64,000 bases of DNA from Methylobacterium jeotgali. GTDB lineage: Bacteria > Pseudomonadota > Alphaproteobacteria > Rhizobiales > Beijerinckiaceae. The notes beneath the pieces were generated by a model. That model had not been told where the DNA came from. It did not search any database and saw only the letters and a program-made list of their open reading frames with translations. Numbering within the stretch: the first letter of the stretch is position 1; each line of letters starts with the position of its first letter. Position numbers and translations under genes: made by a program. Shown here piece by piece: positions 1 through 11,951 of this stretch. The DNA is taken from contig NZ_BPQR01000042.1 in assembly GCF_022179345.1 (NCBI RefSeq), positions 62,001-126,000 on the forward strand, read 5' to 3'.

Positions 1-1196
1 TCGCCTCCCGCCACCTCAAGAAGGCGGTGAAACCCTACGCGCTGCCGCCGGAGAGGACGATCCGGTTCGAGTCCGTCGTGAAGGAAGGCCGCAGCCTGCC
101 CGCGCCGAAGGTCTCGGTCGCGCCCGATGACCTCGCCTTCCTGCAATACACCGGCGGCACCACCGGCATCGCCAAGGGTGCGATGCTGAGCCACCGCAAC
201 ATCATGGCCAACGTGGTGCAGAGCCAGGTCTGGTTCGAGGCCAACGACACCGAGATCCGGCGCACGATGGTGACCGCGCTGCCGCTCTACCACATCTTCG
301 CGCTGACCTGCTGCTTCTTCTTCTTCATGCGGGTCGGCGGAACCTGCCTGCTGATTCCGAACCCGCGGGACTTCGACGGCTTCATCAAGACGCTCTCGAA
401 GGCGCATTTCACCCATTTCGCGGGGGTGAACACGCTCTTCAACGCGCTCGTGAACCACCCGAAGATCGGCACGGTCGACTTCTCGAAGATCGACTACGTG
501 GTGGCCGGCGGCATGGCCGTGCAGAAATCCGTCGCGACCCGCTGGAAGGAGATCACCGGCCACCCCATCGTCGAGGGCTACGGCCTCTCGGAGACCTCGC
601 CGGTGGTCTGCGTGAACCCGTATCGGCTGAAGGAGTGGTCGGGCACCATCGGCTTCCCGCTCTCGTCGACGGAAGTCTCCGTGCGCGGCGCGGATGGGAT
701 GCCGGCGCCGCTCGGCGAGCCGGGCGAGCTCTGCGTGCGTGGGCCGCAGGTGATGCGCGGCTACTGGAAACGCCCCGACGAGACGGCGCGGGCAACGACC
801 GCCGACGGCTTCTTCCGCACCGGCGACGTCGCGGTGATGACCCCGGACGGGCAGCTCCGGATCGTCGACCGGATGAAGGACATGATCATCGTGTCCGGCT
901 TCAACGTCTATCCGAACGAGGTCGAGGACGTGCTGGCCTCTCATCCCGGCATCCTCGAATGCGCCGTCGTCGGCGCGCCCTCGAAGGAGACGGGCGAGTG
1001 CGTGGTCGCCCACGTCGTCCTGCGGGACAAGGGCGTGACCACCGAGACGATCCGCCTCCATGCCCGCGAGCAGCTCACGGCCTATAAGGTCCCGCGGCGG
1101 ATCGTCTTCCACGAGACGCTGCCGAAGACGAATGTCGGCAAGGTGCTGCGGCGGATGCTGCGCGATGAGCCGACTCCGCCGGACGCTACCGCGTAA
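1..1196 (+). CDS. Long-chain acyl-CoA synthetase (FadD-like), 5'-truncated by window edge
   Basis: C-terminal 397 residues of an adenylate-forming ligase that activates fatty acids as acyl-AMP and then acyl-CoA. The frame is open to the window edge (ASRHLKKAVKPYALP), so the GTG at 27 is internal and the true start lies upstream. Visible signatures: the AMP-binding P-loop YTGGTTGIAKGAMLSH, the adenine motif GYGLSETSP, the TGD motif GFFRTGDVA, the hinge DRMKDMIIVSGFNVYPNEVED and the C-terminal catalytic lysine motif NVGKVLRR. Together these match the FadD/long-chain class. It ends in TAA 70 bp before msrP on the same strand. The exact substrate chain length cannot be read from the sequence. Confidence 0.9.
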   Translation, partial: ASRHLKKAVKPYALPPERTIRFESVVKEGRSLPAPKVSVAPDDLAFLQYTGGTTGIAKGAMLSHRNIMANVVQSQVWFEANDTEIRRTMVTALPLYHIFALTCCFFFFMRVGGTCLLIPNPRDFDGFIKTLSKAHFTHFAGVNTLFNALVNHPKIGTVDFSKIDYVVAGGMAVQKSVATRWKEITGHPIVEGYGLSETSPVVCVNPYRLKEWSGTIGFPLSSTEVSVRGADGMPAPLGEPGELCVRGPQVMRGYWKRPDETARATTADGFFRTGDVAVMTPDGQLRIVDRMKDMIIVSGFNVYPNEVEDVLASHPGILECAVVGAPSKETGECVVAHVVLRDKGVTTETIRLHAREQLTAYKVPRRIVFHETLPKTNVGKVLRRMLRDEPTPPDATA

Positions 1197-1266
1197 CCAG
1201 CGGGCCGTCTCCGGCGAACAGGCACGGGCGCCGGCCTTGCGGCGTCGGCCCATCGAGGAGACAGGG

Positions 1267-2217
1267 ATGCTCATCAAGCAGCGCCGCGCCTGGGACCTGC
1301 CGGAGCGCCTCGCCACGCCGGAATCGGTGTTCCTCAACCGCCGCGCCCTGCTCGGCGGGGCGGGCGGCGTCATCGCCGGCTCGCTTCTCGGCGGGCATCC
1401 GCTCGCGGCCGCCACCGGTGAAGGGCTCTACCCGGCCCCGCGCAACGAGAGCTACGCACTCGACCGGGCGTTGACGCCGGAGCGCTACAGCGGCGACTAC
1501 AACAACTTCTATGAGTTCGGCACCTCGAAGACGGTGCTGCCCGCCGCCGGCGCCCTCAAGCCGAAGCCCTGGCCGGTGACCATCGACGGGCTCGTGGAAA
1601 AGCCCTTCACGATCGACGCCTGGGACCTCGCCGCGAAGATGGGGCTCGAGGAGCGCCTCTACCGGCACCGCTGCGTCGAGGCCTGGTCGATGGCGGTGCC
1701 CTGGACGGGCTTCCCGCTCTCGAAGCTCGTGGCGCTGGCCAAGCCCCTGTCGGGGGCGAAGTACGTGCGCTTCGAGACCTTCATGGACAAGGCGGTGGCG
1801 CCGGGGCAGCGCCAATTCTTCTACCCGTGGCCCTACATCGAGGGGCTGACGATGGCCGAGGCCGCCAACGACCTCGCCTTCATGGTGACGGGCGTCTACG
1901 GCAAGCCGCTGCCGAACCAGTTCGGGGCGCCGCTGCGCCTTGCGGTGCCGTGGAAATACGGATTCAAGTCGGCGAAGTCGCTCGTGAAGATCTCCTTCGT
2001 GGCCGACCGCCCGAAGACCTTCTGGGAGGGGCTGCAGGCCTCCGAGTACGGCTTCTGGGCGAACGTGAACCCTGCCGTGCCGCATCCCCGCTGGAGCCAG
2101 GCGAGCGAACGGGTGCTCGGGACCGACCAGCGGGTGCCGACGCTGCTGTTCAACGGCTACGGCGAGCAGGTTGCCGGGCTCTACAAGGGCCTGGAGAAGG
2201 AGCGCCTCTACGTGTGA
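1267..2217 (+). CDS. msrP: Protein-methionine-sulfoxide reductase catalytic subunit MsrP (YedY)
   Basis: 316-residue periplasmic molybdopterin enzyme of the sulfite-oxidase fold that repairs oxidised methionines in envelope proteins. The N-terminus carries a Tat-type twin-arginine motif (NRRALLGGAGG, about residues 20-30) followed by an alanine-rich hydrophobic stretch. Cys136 in YRHRCVEAWSMAVPW is the expected Mo ligand, and FGAPLRLAVPWKYGFKS is the family cofactor-binding segment. ATG 1267 was chosen because GAGGAGACAGGG lies just upstream; the longer open frame from 1060 is read-through. The haem-membrane partner MsrQ, usually encoded next to msrP, is not adjacent here. Confidence 0.93.
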   Translation: MLIKQRRAWDLPERLATPESVFLNRRALLGGAGGVIAGSLLGGHPLAAATGEGLYPAPRNESYALDRALTPERYSGDYNNFYEFGTSKTVLPAAGALKPKPWPVTIDGLVEKPFTIDAWDLAAKMGLEERLYRHRCVEAWSMAVPWTGFPLSKLVALAKPLSGAKYVRFETFMDKAVAPGQRQFFYPWPYIEGLTMAEAANDLAFMVTGVYGKPLPNQFGAPLRLAVPWKYGFKSAKSLVKISFVADRPKTFWEGLQASEYGFWANVNPAVPHPRWSQASERVLGTDQRVPTLLFNGYGEQVAGLYKGLEKERLYV

Positions 2218-2233
2218 AGCGCTCCAAGCGTGC

Positions 2234-2518
2234 CTAATCGGCGCAGCGGTACTTGCGCTCGAAGGCCTTGAGCTCGGCCACGGTCTCCCACTGGCGGACG
2301 GAGAGCGGCACGTCGCCGACGTTGTCGTACTTGCAGCCGGCGTTTCCGAAAGCATCGATGGCGCGCTTCGTGGTGAAGCAGTAGCCGGCCTGCTTGTAGA
2401 CCTCGTTGCGCTTGTACCAGGCCTCGTCGCAATCGAGGGCGCGGGCCGGCGTCGGCAGGGCCTGGAGGCCGAGAAGCAGGGCGCCGATGGCGAGCGCCTG
2501 CGTGAAGGATCGGGTCAT
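2234..2518 (-). CDS. Small exported YARHG-like domain protein
   Basis: 94-residue protein with a clear Sec signal peptide (hydrophobic core about residues 8-21, cleavage near ARA-LD). The mature part has four cysteines (30, 47, 62, 92) and the segment AWYKRNEVYKQAGYCF, which resembles the YARHG motif (R-N-E-I-Y-A-R-H-G). A periplasmic, disulfide-bonded protein is the reasonable inference; no molecular function is known. It converges on msrP with 16 bp between stop codons and lies 28 bp downstream of the next minus-strand gene, so the two may be co-transcribed. Confidence 0.75.
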   Translation of the reverse strand: MTRSFTQALAIGALLLGLQALPTPARALDCDEAWYKRNEVYKQAGYCFTTKRAIDAFGNAGCKYDNVGDVPLSVRQWETVAELKAFERKYRCAD

Positions 2519-2546
2519 CGCGGGCTCCGGTTCGGGGAAGGCGCGC

Positions 2547-2963
2547 TCAGCGCGGGACGACGAGGCCCGGGACGACCGAGCCGTCCTTGCCGAACAGGTC
2601 GGCGGCGCGCTTGCAGTTGGCCGGCACGTCCTTGCGGTAGGCTTCGAGGTAGGAGCGGGCCCGCAGCAGCAGCTCGCCGCTCTCCAGGTCCTTCGGGTCG
2701 ACGCCCATCCCCGAGACGACGGCCTTGAAGCGATCGGTGTCGCCCTTGAGCGCGTCGCAGGAGACGTTCACGAAGCCGACGAGCCCGGCGATCTTGGCGG
2801 CGTTGTTGCGCGGGCCGGTGATCTCGCCGCCGGGGGGCGCGGAGGGGGCCGCCGTGCTCGTCTCCGGCGCCTTGGACGGTTCCCGGGCCGGCTCCTGCGC
2901 CGCGGCGGCGGTCAATCCGGCGATCAGGCAGCAGGCGGCCGCGAGCATTCTCGGTGCCGTCAT
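2547..2963 (-). CDS. Small exported protein of unknown function
   Basis: 138 residues. A signal peptide covers about residues 1-22 (cleavage after AAAAQ), followed by a Pro/Ala/Ser/Glu-rich linker (about 23-50) and an alpha-helical domain with two cysteines (NVSCDAL, PANCKRA) that could form a disulfide. ATG 2963 is preceded by a strong AAGGGAGGACCGA ribosome-binding site. The family is not recognised. It sits between the YARHG-like gene and the LysR regulator on the same strand. Confidence 0.7.
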   Translation of the reverse strand: MTAPRMLAAACCLIAGLTAAAAQEPAREPSKAPETSTAAPSAPPGGEITGPRNNAAKIAGLVGFVNVSCDALKGDTDRFKAVVSGMGVDPKDLESGELLLRARSYLEAYRKDVPANCKRAADLFGKDGSVVPGLVVPR

Positions 2964-3001
2964 TCGGTCCTCCCTTGCGTTTTCTTGGTGTCGGGTCGTG
3001 C

Positions 3002-3892
3002 TCAGTAGGTCCAGCGCTGCGCCTTGCTGACGAGGAAGTCGCGGAAGGCCTGCACGCGGGCGACCGAGCGCATCTCCTCGGCGTAGACGAGATAGCTCTC
3101 GAGGGAGGGCATCTCGGTCTCCTTCAGCACCTGGACGAGGTTCGAGGTGCCGTCGAGGGCGTAGTCCGGCAGGATGCCGATGCCGGCGCCCGTCTCTATC
3201 GCCCGCTGGAGCGCGGCGATGTTGTTGACCGTGAAGTGCACCGGCCGCCGGTCTCCCGCCTCGCGGCCGACGCTGGCGAGCCAGTGGGTGGCGAGCAGGT
3301 AGGAGGGCTCGTTGCCGCCGAAGGAGACGAGGCGGTGGTTGTCGAGATCGTCGATCTTGGTCGGCTCGCCGAAGCGCTGCACGTACTCCTTGCTGGCGAA
3401 GGCGTGGTAGTGGACCGTGAACAGACGCCGCTGGATCAGGTCGGGCTGCGCCGGGCGGCGCATGCGGATGGCGATGTCGGCCTCGCGCATGGCAAGGTCG
3501 AGCTCCTCGTTGGTGAGGATCAGCTCGATGCGCACGTCCGGGTAGAGATCGAGGAACTCGGCCACCCGTTGCGAGAGCCAGGCCGAGCCGAGCCCGACCG
3601 TCGTCGTCACCTTGAGGTCGCCTGTCGGCCGCTCGCTGGTCTCGACGAGGCGGGCGCGGGTATTCTCGAGCCGCAGCTTCATGTCCCGCGCGGCGCGGAA
3701 CAGCAGGTCGCCCTGCTCGGTGAGGATCAGGCCGCGGGCGTGGCGGTGGAACAGCGGCGCCTTCAGCTCCCGCTCCAGGGCGCTGATCTGGCGGCTCACC
3801 GCGGACTGGCTGAGGCCGATGTCGTCGCCCGCCTTGGTGAAGCTGCCGGCCTCCGCGACGTTGAGGAAGATCCGGATCTTGTCCCAGTCCAC
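3002..3892 (-). CDS. LysR-family regulator, VtlR/LsrB-like, beside trxB
   Basis: 296-residue LysR regulator: N-terminal winged HTH (about residues 1-60; FTKAGDDIGLSQSAVSRQIS is the recognition-helix region) and a periplasmic-binding-type effector domain (about 90-290). Linkage to trxB and the N-terminus DWDKIRIFLNVAEAGSFT resemble the rhizobial VtlR/LsrB group, known for stress and virulence/symbiosis control. The assignment comes from recalled gene order and motif similarity. GTG 3892 is chosen because GGAG lies 7 nt upstream; GTG 3946 and ATG 3928 have no comparable site. The protein contains no cysteine. A 123-bp gap separates it from trxB upstream. Confidence 0.85.
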   Translation of the reverse strand: MDWDKIRIFLNVAEAGSFTKAGDDIGLSQSAVSRQISALERELKAPLFHRHARGLILTEQGDLLFRAARDMKLRLENTRARLVETSERPTGDLKVTTTVGLGSAWLSQRVAEFLDLYPDVRIELILTNEELDLAMREADIAIRMRRPAQPDLIQRRLFTVHYHAFASKEYVQRFGEPTKIDDLDNHRLVSFGGNEPSYLLATHWLASVGREAGDRRPVHFTVNNIAALQRAIETGAGIGILPDYALDGTSNLVQVLKETEMPSLESYLVYAEEMRSVARVQAFRDFLVSKAQRWTY

Positions 3893-4015
3893 GACGCGGC
3901 TCCACGCAGGTGTCGACAGCCGAGCCATGCGGCTCGGGAATGACACCTATGGTCTGAGACCGGCCCTCCCGGCAAGGCAAGAGCGGGCGCGACGTTCCTG
4001 TTGATGAACGGCGCG

Positions 4016-4993
4016 CTACTCGGCCGCCGCCTGCCGGGGCGTCTCGCCGATGTCGAGGTTGGCCAGGAACTTCTCCGCCTCGAGCGCGGCCATGCAGCCC
4101 ATGCCGGCCGCGGTGATCGCCTGACGGTAGACGTCGTCGGTGACGTCGCCGGCCGCGAACACGCCGGGGATCTCGGTCTCGGCCGTGCCCGGCCGCACCG
4201 AGAGGTAGCCGCCGTGGCGGAGCGCCAGCTGGCCCTCGAAGATCCCCGTCGCCGGGCTGTGGCCGATGGCGACGAAGACGCCGTCCGCCTTCACCTCCTC
4301 GATCGCCCCGCTCACCGTGTCCTTGAGGCGGACATGGGTGACGGAGGGCGCCGGCTTCTCGACGCCACAGATCTCCTCGACCGCGCGGTTCCAGCGCACC
4401 TCGACGTTCGGGTGCTTGAACAGGCGCTCCTGCAGGATGCGCTCGGCGCGGAACTGGTCCCGGCGGTGGACGACCGTGACCTTCGAGGCGAGGTTGGCGA
4501 GGTAGAGCGCCTCCTCGACCGCTGTGTTGCCGCCGCCGACCACCACAACCTCCTTGCCGCGGAAGAAGAAGCCGTCGCAGGTGGCGCAGGCCGAGACGCC
4601 GCCGCCCTGGAACTTCGCCTCGGAGGGCAGCCCGAGCCACTTCGCCTGCGCGCCCGTGGCGATGATGAGCGCGTCGCAGGTGTAGGTCTCGCCGGAATCC
4701 GCCTCCAGGCGGAAGGGCCGCGTCTTCAGGTCGACGCGGGTGATGTACTCGGAGACGATGCGGGTGCCGACATGCTCGGCCTGGAGGCGCATCTGCTCCA
4801 TGAGCCAGGGGCCCTGGATCGCCTCGGCGAAGCCCGGATAGTTCTCGACATCGGTGGTGATCATCAGCTGGCCGCCGGGCTGGAAGCCGGAGATCAGCAG
4901 CGGCTCGACCATGGCGCGGGCGGCGTAGATCGCGGCGGTGTAGCCGGCCGGGCCGGAGCCGATGATCGCGAGCCGGGTGTGGGTGTTGGCCAT
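4016..4993 (-). CDS. trxB: Thioredoxin-disulfide reductase TrxB
   Basis: 325-residue flavoprotein that passes electrons from NADPH to thioredoxin in the cytoplasm. FAD-binding GSGPAG is at about residue 12, the redox-active CATC is at 136-139, the NADPH-binding [13 protein letters not shown] follows at about 150, and the C-terminal FAD motif [15 protein letters not shown] is present. Length and order match low-molecular-weight bacterial TrxB. Its start is 4 bp downstream of the stop of the ELM1-family gene on the same strand, so the two are probably translated from one message. Confidence 0.97.
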   Translation of the reverse strand: MANTHTRLAIIGSGPAGYTAAIYAARAMVEPLLISGFQPGGQLMITTDVENYPGFAEAIQGPWLMEQMRLQAEHVGTRIVSEYITRVDLKTRPFRLEADSGETYTCDALIIATGAQAKWLGLPSEAKFQGGGVSACATCDGFFFRGKEVVVVGGGNTAVEEALYLANLASKVTVVHRRDQFRAERILQERLFKHPNVEVRWNRAVEEICGVEKPAPSVTHVRLKDTVSGAIEEVKADGVFVAIGHSPATGIFEGQLALRHGGYLSVRPGTAETEIPGVFAAGDVTDDVYRQAITAAGMGCMAALEAEKFLANLDIGETPRQAAAE

Positions 4994-4997
4994 CGGA

Positions 4998-6026
4998 TCA
5001 GTCTCCTGTCGGCTCCCGGAACCGGGCGCGATGGGTTTCGTAAGCCTTGGCGAGCGCCTGCGCCACGAGGGGCGTCGCGTCGATCGGGGCGTAGTCCAGG
5101 GGCTCGATCCGCCCGGCGAAGGGCTTCAGGGCACCGGTCATGGCGAGCCCGGCGAACATGCGCCGGTGCCGGATATAGGTGCGCGGCAGGTCGAACAGCA
5201 GAACGGGCACGCCGGTGCTCACCGCCTCGCTGACCATGTTGGCGGAATCGGAGGTGACGACGATCGCCTCGGCGAGGCCGAGCATGTCGACATAGGGGTT
5301 CGGCTCGGTGCCGCCCTCCCAGAAGAAGCCGCCGGTCTCGGCCGTGAGGGTGCGGAGCGCATCCCGCAGCGGCGCGGGGGTGCGGCGGGAGACCGTGACC
5401 ATCAGGCGGCAGCCCTCCGCGGTCAGCTTGCGCAGGTCGGCGAGGAAGCGGCGCATGTCCGCCTGCCGGTAGCTGAGATGCCGGCTGTTGCCGCCGACGA
5501 GGACGGCGACGCGGCGGCCTTCGAGCCCGGTCAGGCGCGGATCGGGATGGGCGCGGGCCTGCGCCAGCCGGGCCGGGGTGACGAGATGGGGCGCGGTCAG
5601 GGTCGTAAAGACGTTCGGGCCGCGCAGGTCGTCGTAGTCCGGTACCCAGATGAAGTCGGCGCTGCCGTGTCCCGTGCGGGGATCTTTCAGGAAGGCGGTG
5701 AAGGTGCGCCCGTTCGTGGCCTTCCGCACCGCGCGCAGATACGGCACCGAGCGCCGCCCGGAGGCGATGAGCACGTCGGGGAAGGGACCCGCCAGCGCCC
5801 CTTGCGGTCGGCGGGGGCCCTGGCGCGGATCGATCGGCCCCCAGGGCGCCGTCCAGCCGAAGGGGCCGCGGGCCGGGATGCGGCGGGTCTCGTAGGCGAG
5901 CCCGAGGGTCTCGACGACGCCGACGCACTGGTTCTCGTCGCCGGCCTTGCCGTCGGTGACGATCCAGGCGTGGGCCTGCGCGAGCGCCGGCACGGAGCCG
6001 GACTCGACGGGTTCGGGGAGGCCCAT
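4998..6026 (-). CDS. Mitochondrial-fission ELM1 family protein (DUF1022)
   Basis: 342 residues. The N-terminal [18 protein letters not shown] and the later [47 protein letters not shown] and [10 protein letters not shown] are typical of the ELM1 family, whose fold resembles nucleotide-sugar glycosyltransferases. The biochemical role in bacteria is unknown. ATG 6026 lies directly after the stop of the upstream gene (6029) and 4 bp separate its stop from trxB, so 6541 to 4016 looks like one minus-strand operon. The longer open frame to 6116 is read-through of the neighbour. Confidence 0.88.
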   Translation of the reverse strand: MGLPEPVESGSVPALAQAHAWIVTDGKAGDENQCVGVVETLGLAYETRRIPARGPFGWTAPWGPIDPRQGPRRPQGALAGPFPDVLIASGRRSVPYLRAVRKATNGRTFTAFLKDPRTGHGSADFIWVPDYDDLRGPNVFTTLTAPHLVTPARLAQARAHPDPRLTGLEGRRVAVLVGGNSRHLSYRQADMRRFLADLRKLTAEGCRLMVTVSRRTPAPLRDALRTLTAETGGFFWEGGTEPNPYVDMLGLAEAIVVTSDSANMVSEAVSTGVPVLLFDLPRTYIRHRRMFAGLAMTGALKPFAGRIEPLDYAPIDATPLVAQALAKAYETHRARFREPTGD

Positions 6027-6028
6027 GC

Positions 6029-6541
6029 CTAGTTCGCAAGCGCCCGGCGGAGCCATTCGGCGTAGATGTCGGCCACCGCCGTGACGCGCCGGCGCTCGGA
6101 GGCCGGGTCGTACCAAGCGCCGCCGTAGCTCGACGGCGTCGCCGTGAGCTGCGGGTGCCGGGCGAGCACGGCGCCGCCGCGGCCGATCAGCAGCGCCTCA
6201 CCGTCCATGTAGTCGTTCTGGCCGCCGCCACCGAAGCCGCCGCGGCTGCCCTGGCTGCCCGCGAAGGAGCGCAGGGACAGGGCGTTGACGACGACGACGA
6301 GCGCCGGGCCGCGGCCGCCGACGCGGCCGGCGAAGCTGCGCCGCAGCGCCGCGGTGAGGTCGGCCCGCAGCGCCTCGGCCTGTCCACCGTAGCCTTGGGC
6401 GAGGAGGGGGCGCACGTCGACGCGGATGTCGGAGTAGACGCCTCCCGACAGGGCGGCGAAGCTCGCCTCCTGAGCCCTGGCGGGCACCGTCCCGAGCGCG
6501 AGCCCGAGGGCGGCGGCGAGTGCGAGCGTGCGCAGGTTCAT
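6029..6541 (-). CDS. Exported protein of unknown function
   Basis: 170 residues with a signal peptide (about 1-23, cleavage after PARA). The mature part contains a glycine-rich loop (SRGGFGGGGQNDYMDGEAL) between a beta-strand-like VVVVNALSLRSF and ALLIGRGGAVLARH, and ends in the helix VADIYAEWLRRAL. No family is recognised. It is followed after 2 bp by the ELM1-family gene and lies 10 bp after greA on the same strand, so it is probably in the same transcription unit. Confidence 0.75.
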   Translation of the reverse strand: MNLRTLALAAALGLALGTVPARAQEASFAALSGGVYSDIRVDVRPLLAQGYGGQAEALRADLTAALRRSFAGRVGGRGPALVVVVNALSLRSFAGSQGSRGGFGGGGQNDYMDGEALLIGRGGAVLARHPQLTATPSSYGGAWYDPASERRRVTAVADIYAEWLRRALAN

Positions 6542-6551
6542 GGCCGCCGCC

Positions 6552-7031
6552 TCAGCCGAACTTGATGCCGACCACCTCGTACGACTTGCCGCCGCCGGGG
6601 GTGGTGACCTCCACGGTGTCGCCGACGCCCTTGCCGATGAGCGCGCGGGCGATCGGGGAGGTGATCGAGACGCGGCCGGAGCGCACGTCCGCCTCCGGCT
6701 CGCCGACGATCTGGTAGGACTTCTTCTCCTCGGTGTCGTCGTCGACGAGCTCCACCGTGGCGCCGAACTTGATCGTGTCGCCCGACAGCTTGGTCACGTC
6801 GATGACCTCGGCCCGCGAGATCATGCTCTCCAGTTCCAGCACGCGGCCCTCGTTGTGGGACTGCGCCTCCTTGGCGGCATGGTACTCGGCATTCTCCGAG
6901 AGGTCGCCCAGCGCCCGCGCCTCGGCGATCGCCTGGATGATGCGCTGGCGCTCGACCTGCTGCCGGTGCTTCAGCTCCTCCTCGAGCTGGGCATAGCCGC
7001 GCACGGTCATGGGAACCTTGTCGATCGTCAT
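6552..7031 (-). CDS. greA: Transcription elongation factor GreA
   Basis: 159-residue factor that enters the RNA polymerase secondary channel and stimulates cleavage of backtracked transcripts. The N-terminal coiled coil carries the acidic tip [16 protein letters not shown] (Asp43 and Glu46, the Mg-coordinating pair); the C-terminal FKBP-like domain contains [24 protein letters not shown] 7031 gives the standard GreA N-terminus MTIDKVPMT; the TTG at 7046 is less likely. A divergent GreA-like protein is encoded at 33521-33997. Confidence 0.97.
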   Translation of the reverse strand: MTIDKVPMTVRGYAQLEEELKHRQQVERQRIIQAIAEARALGDLSENAEYHAAKEAQSHNEGRVLELESMISRAEVIDVTKLSGDTIKFGATVELVDDDTEEKKSYQIVGEPEADVRSGRVSITSPIARALIGKGVGDTVEVTTPGGGKSYEVVGIKFG

Positions 7032-7139
7032 CGTCTCGCGCCACAACGAAGAGGCCCGGCCGGCCCCGCGAGGGTCCTTCCGGGCCAGGTCAAACCCTGC
7101 CTGAACGGCGGCCGCCTGCCGGGACCGCCGCGTATCGAT

Positions 7140-10613
<3,474 letters not shown>

Positions 10614-10916
10614 GGGGCGCTCGGCCTTCCGTGGCTCGCGCGCGCTCGGCCCCGCGCGACGCCGCGGCTCGAAGGGGCGGGATCGGCGGGTGGCGCAGGC
10701 GCGGAATGATCGTCAGGCCCGGCGTTTACACGCAGCCGCCCGGCTTTGAAAGGGCGTGGGGCGCGTCGTCCCGCCCGCGCGACAAGCGGCGATTGGCATT
10801 GGAATTATTACATTTACGGGAAGTATTTCAGCATTTGCACAGCATCTATAATATCGATAACCAACGATGCCGAAGATCAGCGGCGCTATAAATTAAAATA
10901 ATTACGAGGAAAGAAC
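10614..10916. promoter_or_regulatory. Divergent intergenic region between carB and the pseudoazurin gene
   Basis: 303 bp without a gene between two divergent starts. The carB-proximal half is ordinary GC-rich sequence. From about 10795 to the pseudoazurin start it becomes strikingly AT-rich for this genome, with TATAAT at about 10849 and a second TATAAATTAAAATAATTA stretch just before the GAGGAAAG ribosome-binding site. This is very likely the pseudoazurin promoter. I could not pick a convincing -35 or a clear FNR/CRP-type palindrome. Confidence 0.5.
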
Positions 10917-11360
10917 ATGCTTCTCAGATCGCTTCTCGGCGCCGTCGCGCTCGCCGCGGCGGGCGCGCCCCTCCAGGCGGCCGAGGTCACGGTGAAGATG
11001 CTCAACAGCAGCCCCAACGGCGCGATGGTGTTCGAGCCGGCCTTCGTGAGGATCGCGCCGGGCGACAGCGTCAAGTTCGTGGCGACCGACAAGGGCCACA
11101 ACGTCGAGTCGATCAAGGGCATGGCGCCGGAGGGCTCCGCCCCGATCAAGGGCGTCGTCAGCAAGGACGAGACCGTCACCTTCGAGAAGGAGGGCGTCTA
11201 CGGCCTGCAATGCGCGCCCCACTACATGATGGGGATGATCGCGCTGGTCGTGGTCGGCAAGCCCGAGAACCTGGAGGCCGCCAAGGCCGCTCCGCAGAAG
11301 AGCAAGCTCGCGACCAGGCGCTTCGAGCCGCTTCTCGCCCAGGCAGCCGAGGTCAAGTAG
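10917..11360 (+). CDS. Pseudoazurin (type I blue copper protein)
   Basis: 147-residue periplasmic cupredoxin, an electron carrier, usually to nitrite or nitrous-oxide reductase or cytochrome peroxidase. The signal peptide is about residues 1-21 (cleavage LQA-AEV). Expected type I copper ligands are all present: His61 (KGHNVES), Cys99 and His102 (QCAPH) and Met107 (YMMGM). The C-terminal helical tail fits the pseudoazurin subclass rather than azurin. ATG 10917 follows a GAGGAAAG site. No denitrification gene is in the window, so the redox partner is unknown. Confidence 0.93.
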   Translation: MLLRSLLGAVALAAAGAPLQAAEVTVKMLNSSPNGAMVFEPAFVRIAPGDSVKFVATDKGHNVESIKGMAPEGSAPIKGVVSKDETVTFEKEGVYGLQCAPHYMMGMIALVVVGKPENLEAAKAAPQKSKLATRRFEPLLAQAAEVK

Positions 11361-11374
11361 CCGCGGAGGCTCTT

Positions 11375-11396
11375 CCGCGCCGATTCTCCGGCGCGG
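11375..11396 (+). terminator. Possible terminator hairpin between convergent genes
   Basis: A GC-rich inverted repeat (CCGCGCC pairing with GGCGCGG, 7 bp, 8-nt loop) lies 15 bp after the pseudoazurin stop and before the convergent membrane-protein gene. There is no T-run on either side, so it is only a weak candidate. Confidence 0.3.
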
Positions 11397-11410
11397 GAGG
11401 GTGCCGGGTC

Positions 11411-11785
11411 TCAGAGGCCGGCGTAGAGCGCGGCCACGGCCCGGTCGATGGAGAGGTAGAAGACGCCGAAGGCGACGAGCGCCGCCGCGGAGAACTCGAG
11501 GGCCTGGTTCGGCAGGGTGCGCGACCGGCGCAGCACCTCGCGGCCGAAATGGACCGACAGCCAGGCGACGGTCAGCACCGCCGGCATCGCGAACAGGAAG
11601 GAGAGGGTGCTCTCCGTCCGGTCGAAGGCGGCAGGCTCGATCAGGGCGCGGATGTTGCGCACCCAGGGGGCGTAGCAGGCGGCGTAGAGGGTCGTCATCC
11701 AGGAGAGGGCGACGGCGACGCCGAGGTGGAACGTGAACACCCGGTGCATCCGCGAGAAGTCGTCGCGCGCATCGTCCAAGGTCAT
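11411..11785 (-). CDS. Small integral membrane protein of unknown function
   Basis: 124 residues with three probable transmembrane segments (about 17-38, 62-80 and 98-118). The N-terminal cytoplasmic-looking stretch MTLDDARDDFSRMHRVFTFH is followed by a hydrophobic run with TTLYAACYAPWVRN between the first two helices. No catalytic or cofactor motif is visible. It converges on pseudoazurin and lies 167 bp before carA's 3' end; a shared function with either is not supported. Confidence 0.7.
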   Translation of the reverse strand: MTLDDARDDFSRMHRVFTFHLGVAVALSWMTTLYAACYAPWVRNIRALIEPAAFDRTESTLSFLFAMPAVLTVAWLSVHFGREVLRRSRTLPNQALEFSAAALVAFGVFYLSIDRAVAALYAGL

Positions 11786-11951
11786 CGGGCAACCCCCAAA
11801 GCTGTTCAGGAGCGGCCGTGCCTCGGCGGCAGACCGCGGCCCGCGGCGCCTGCTCCTGTTGGAAGCGGCGCCTTATCGCGGGTCGCGGAGGGAAGTGCCG
11901 GGCAATCCCGGATATTTTATGACGGGGCGGGAACCTTTTCGAGATCGGCCC

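Noticed and set aside
2547..4640. 697-residue minus-strand frame spanning three genes
   Set aside because: Only its last 138 codons form a plausible protein with its own ATG and ribosome-binding site; the rest is an off-frame shadow of trxB and the LysR gene.
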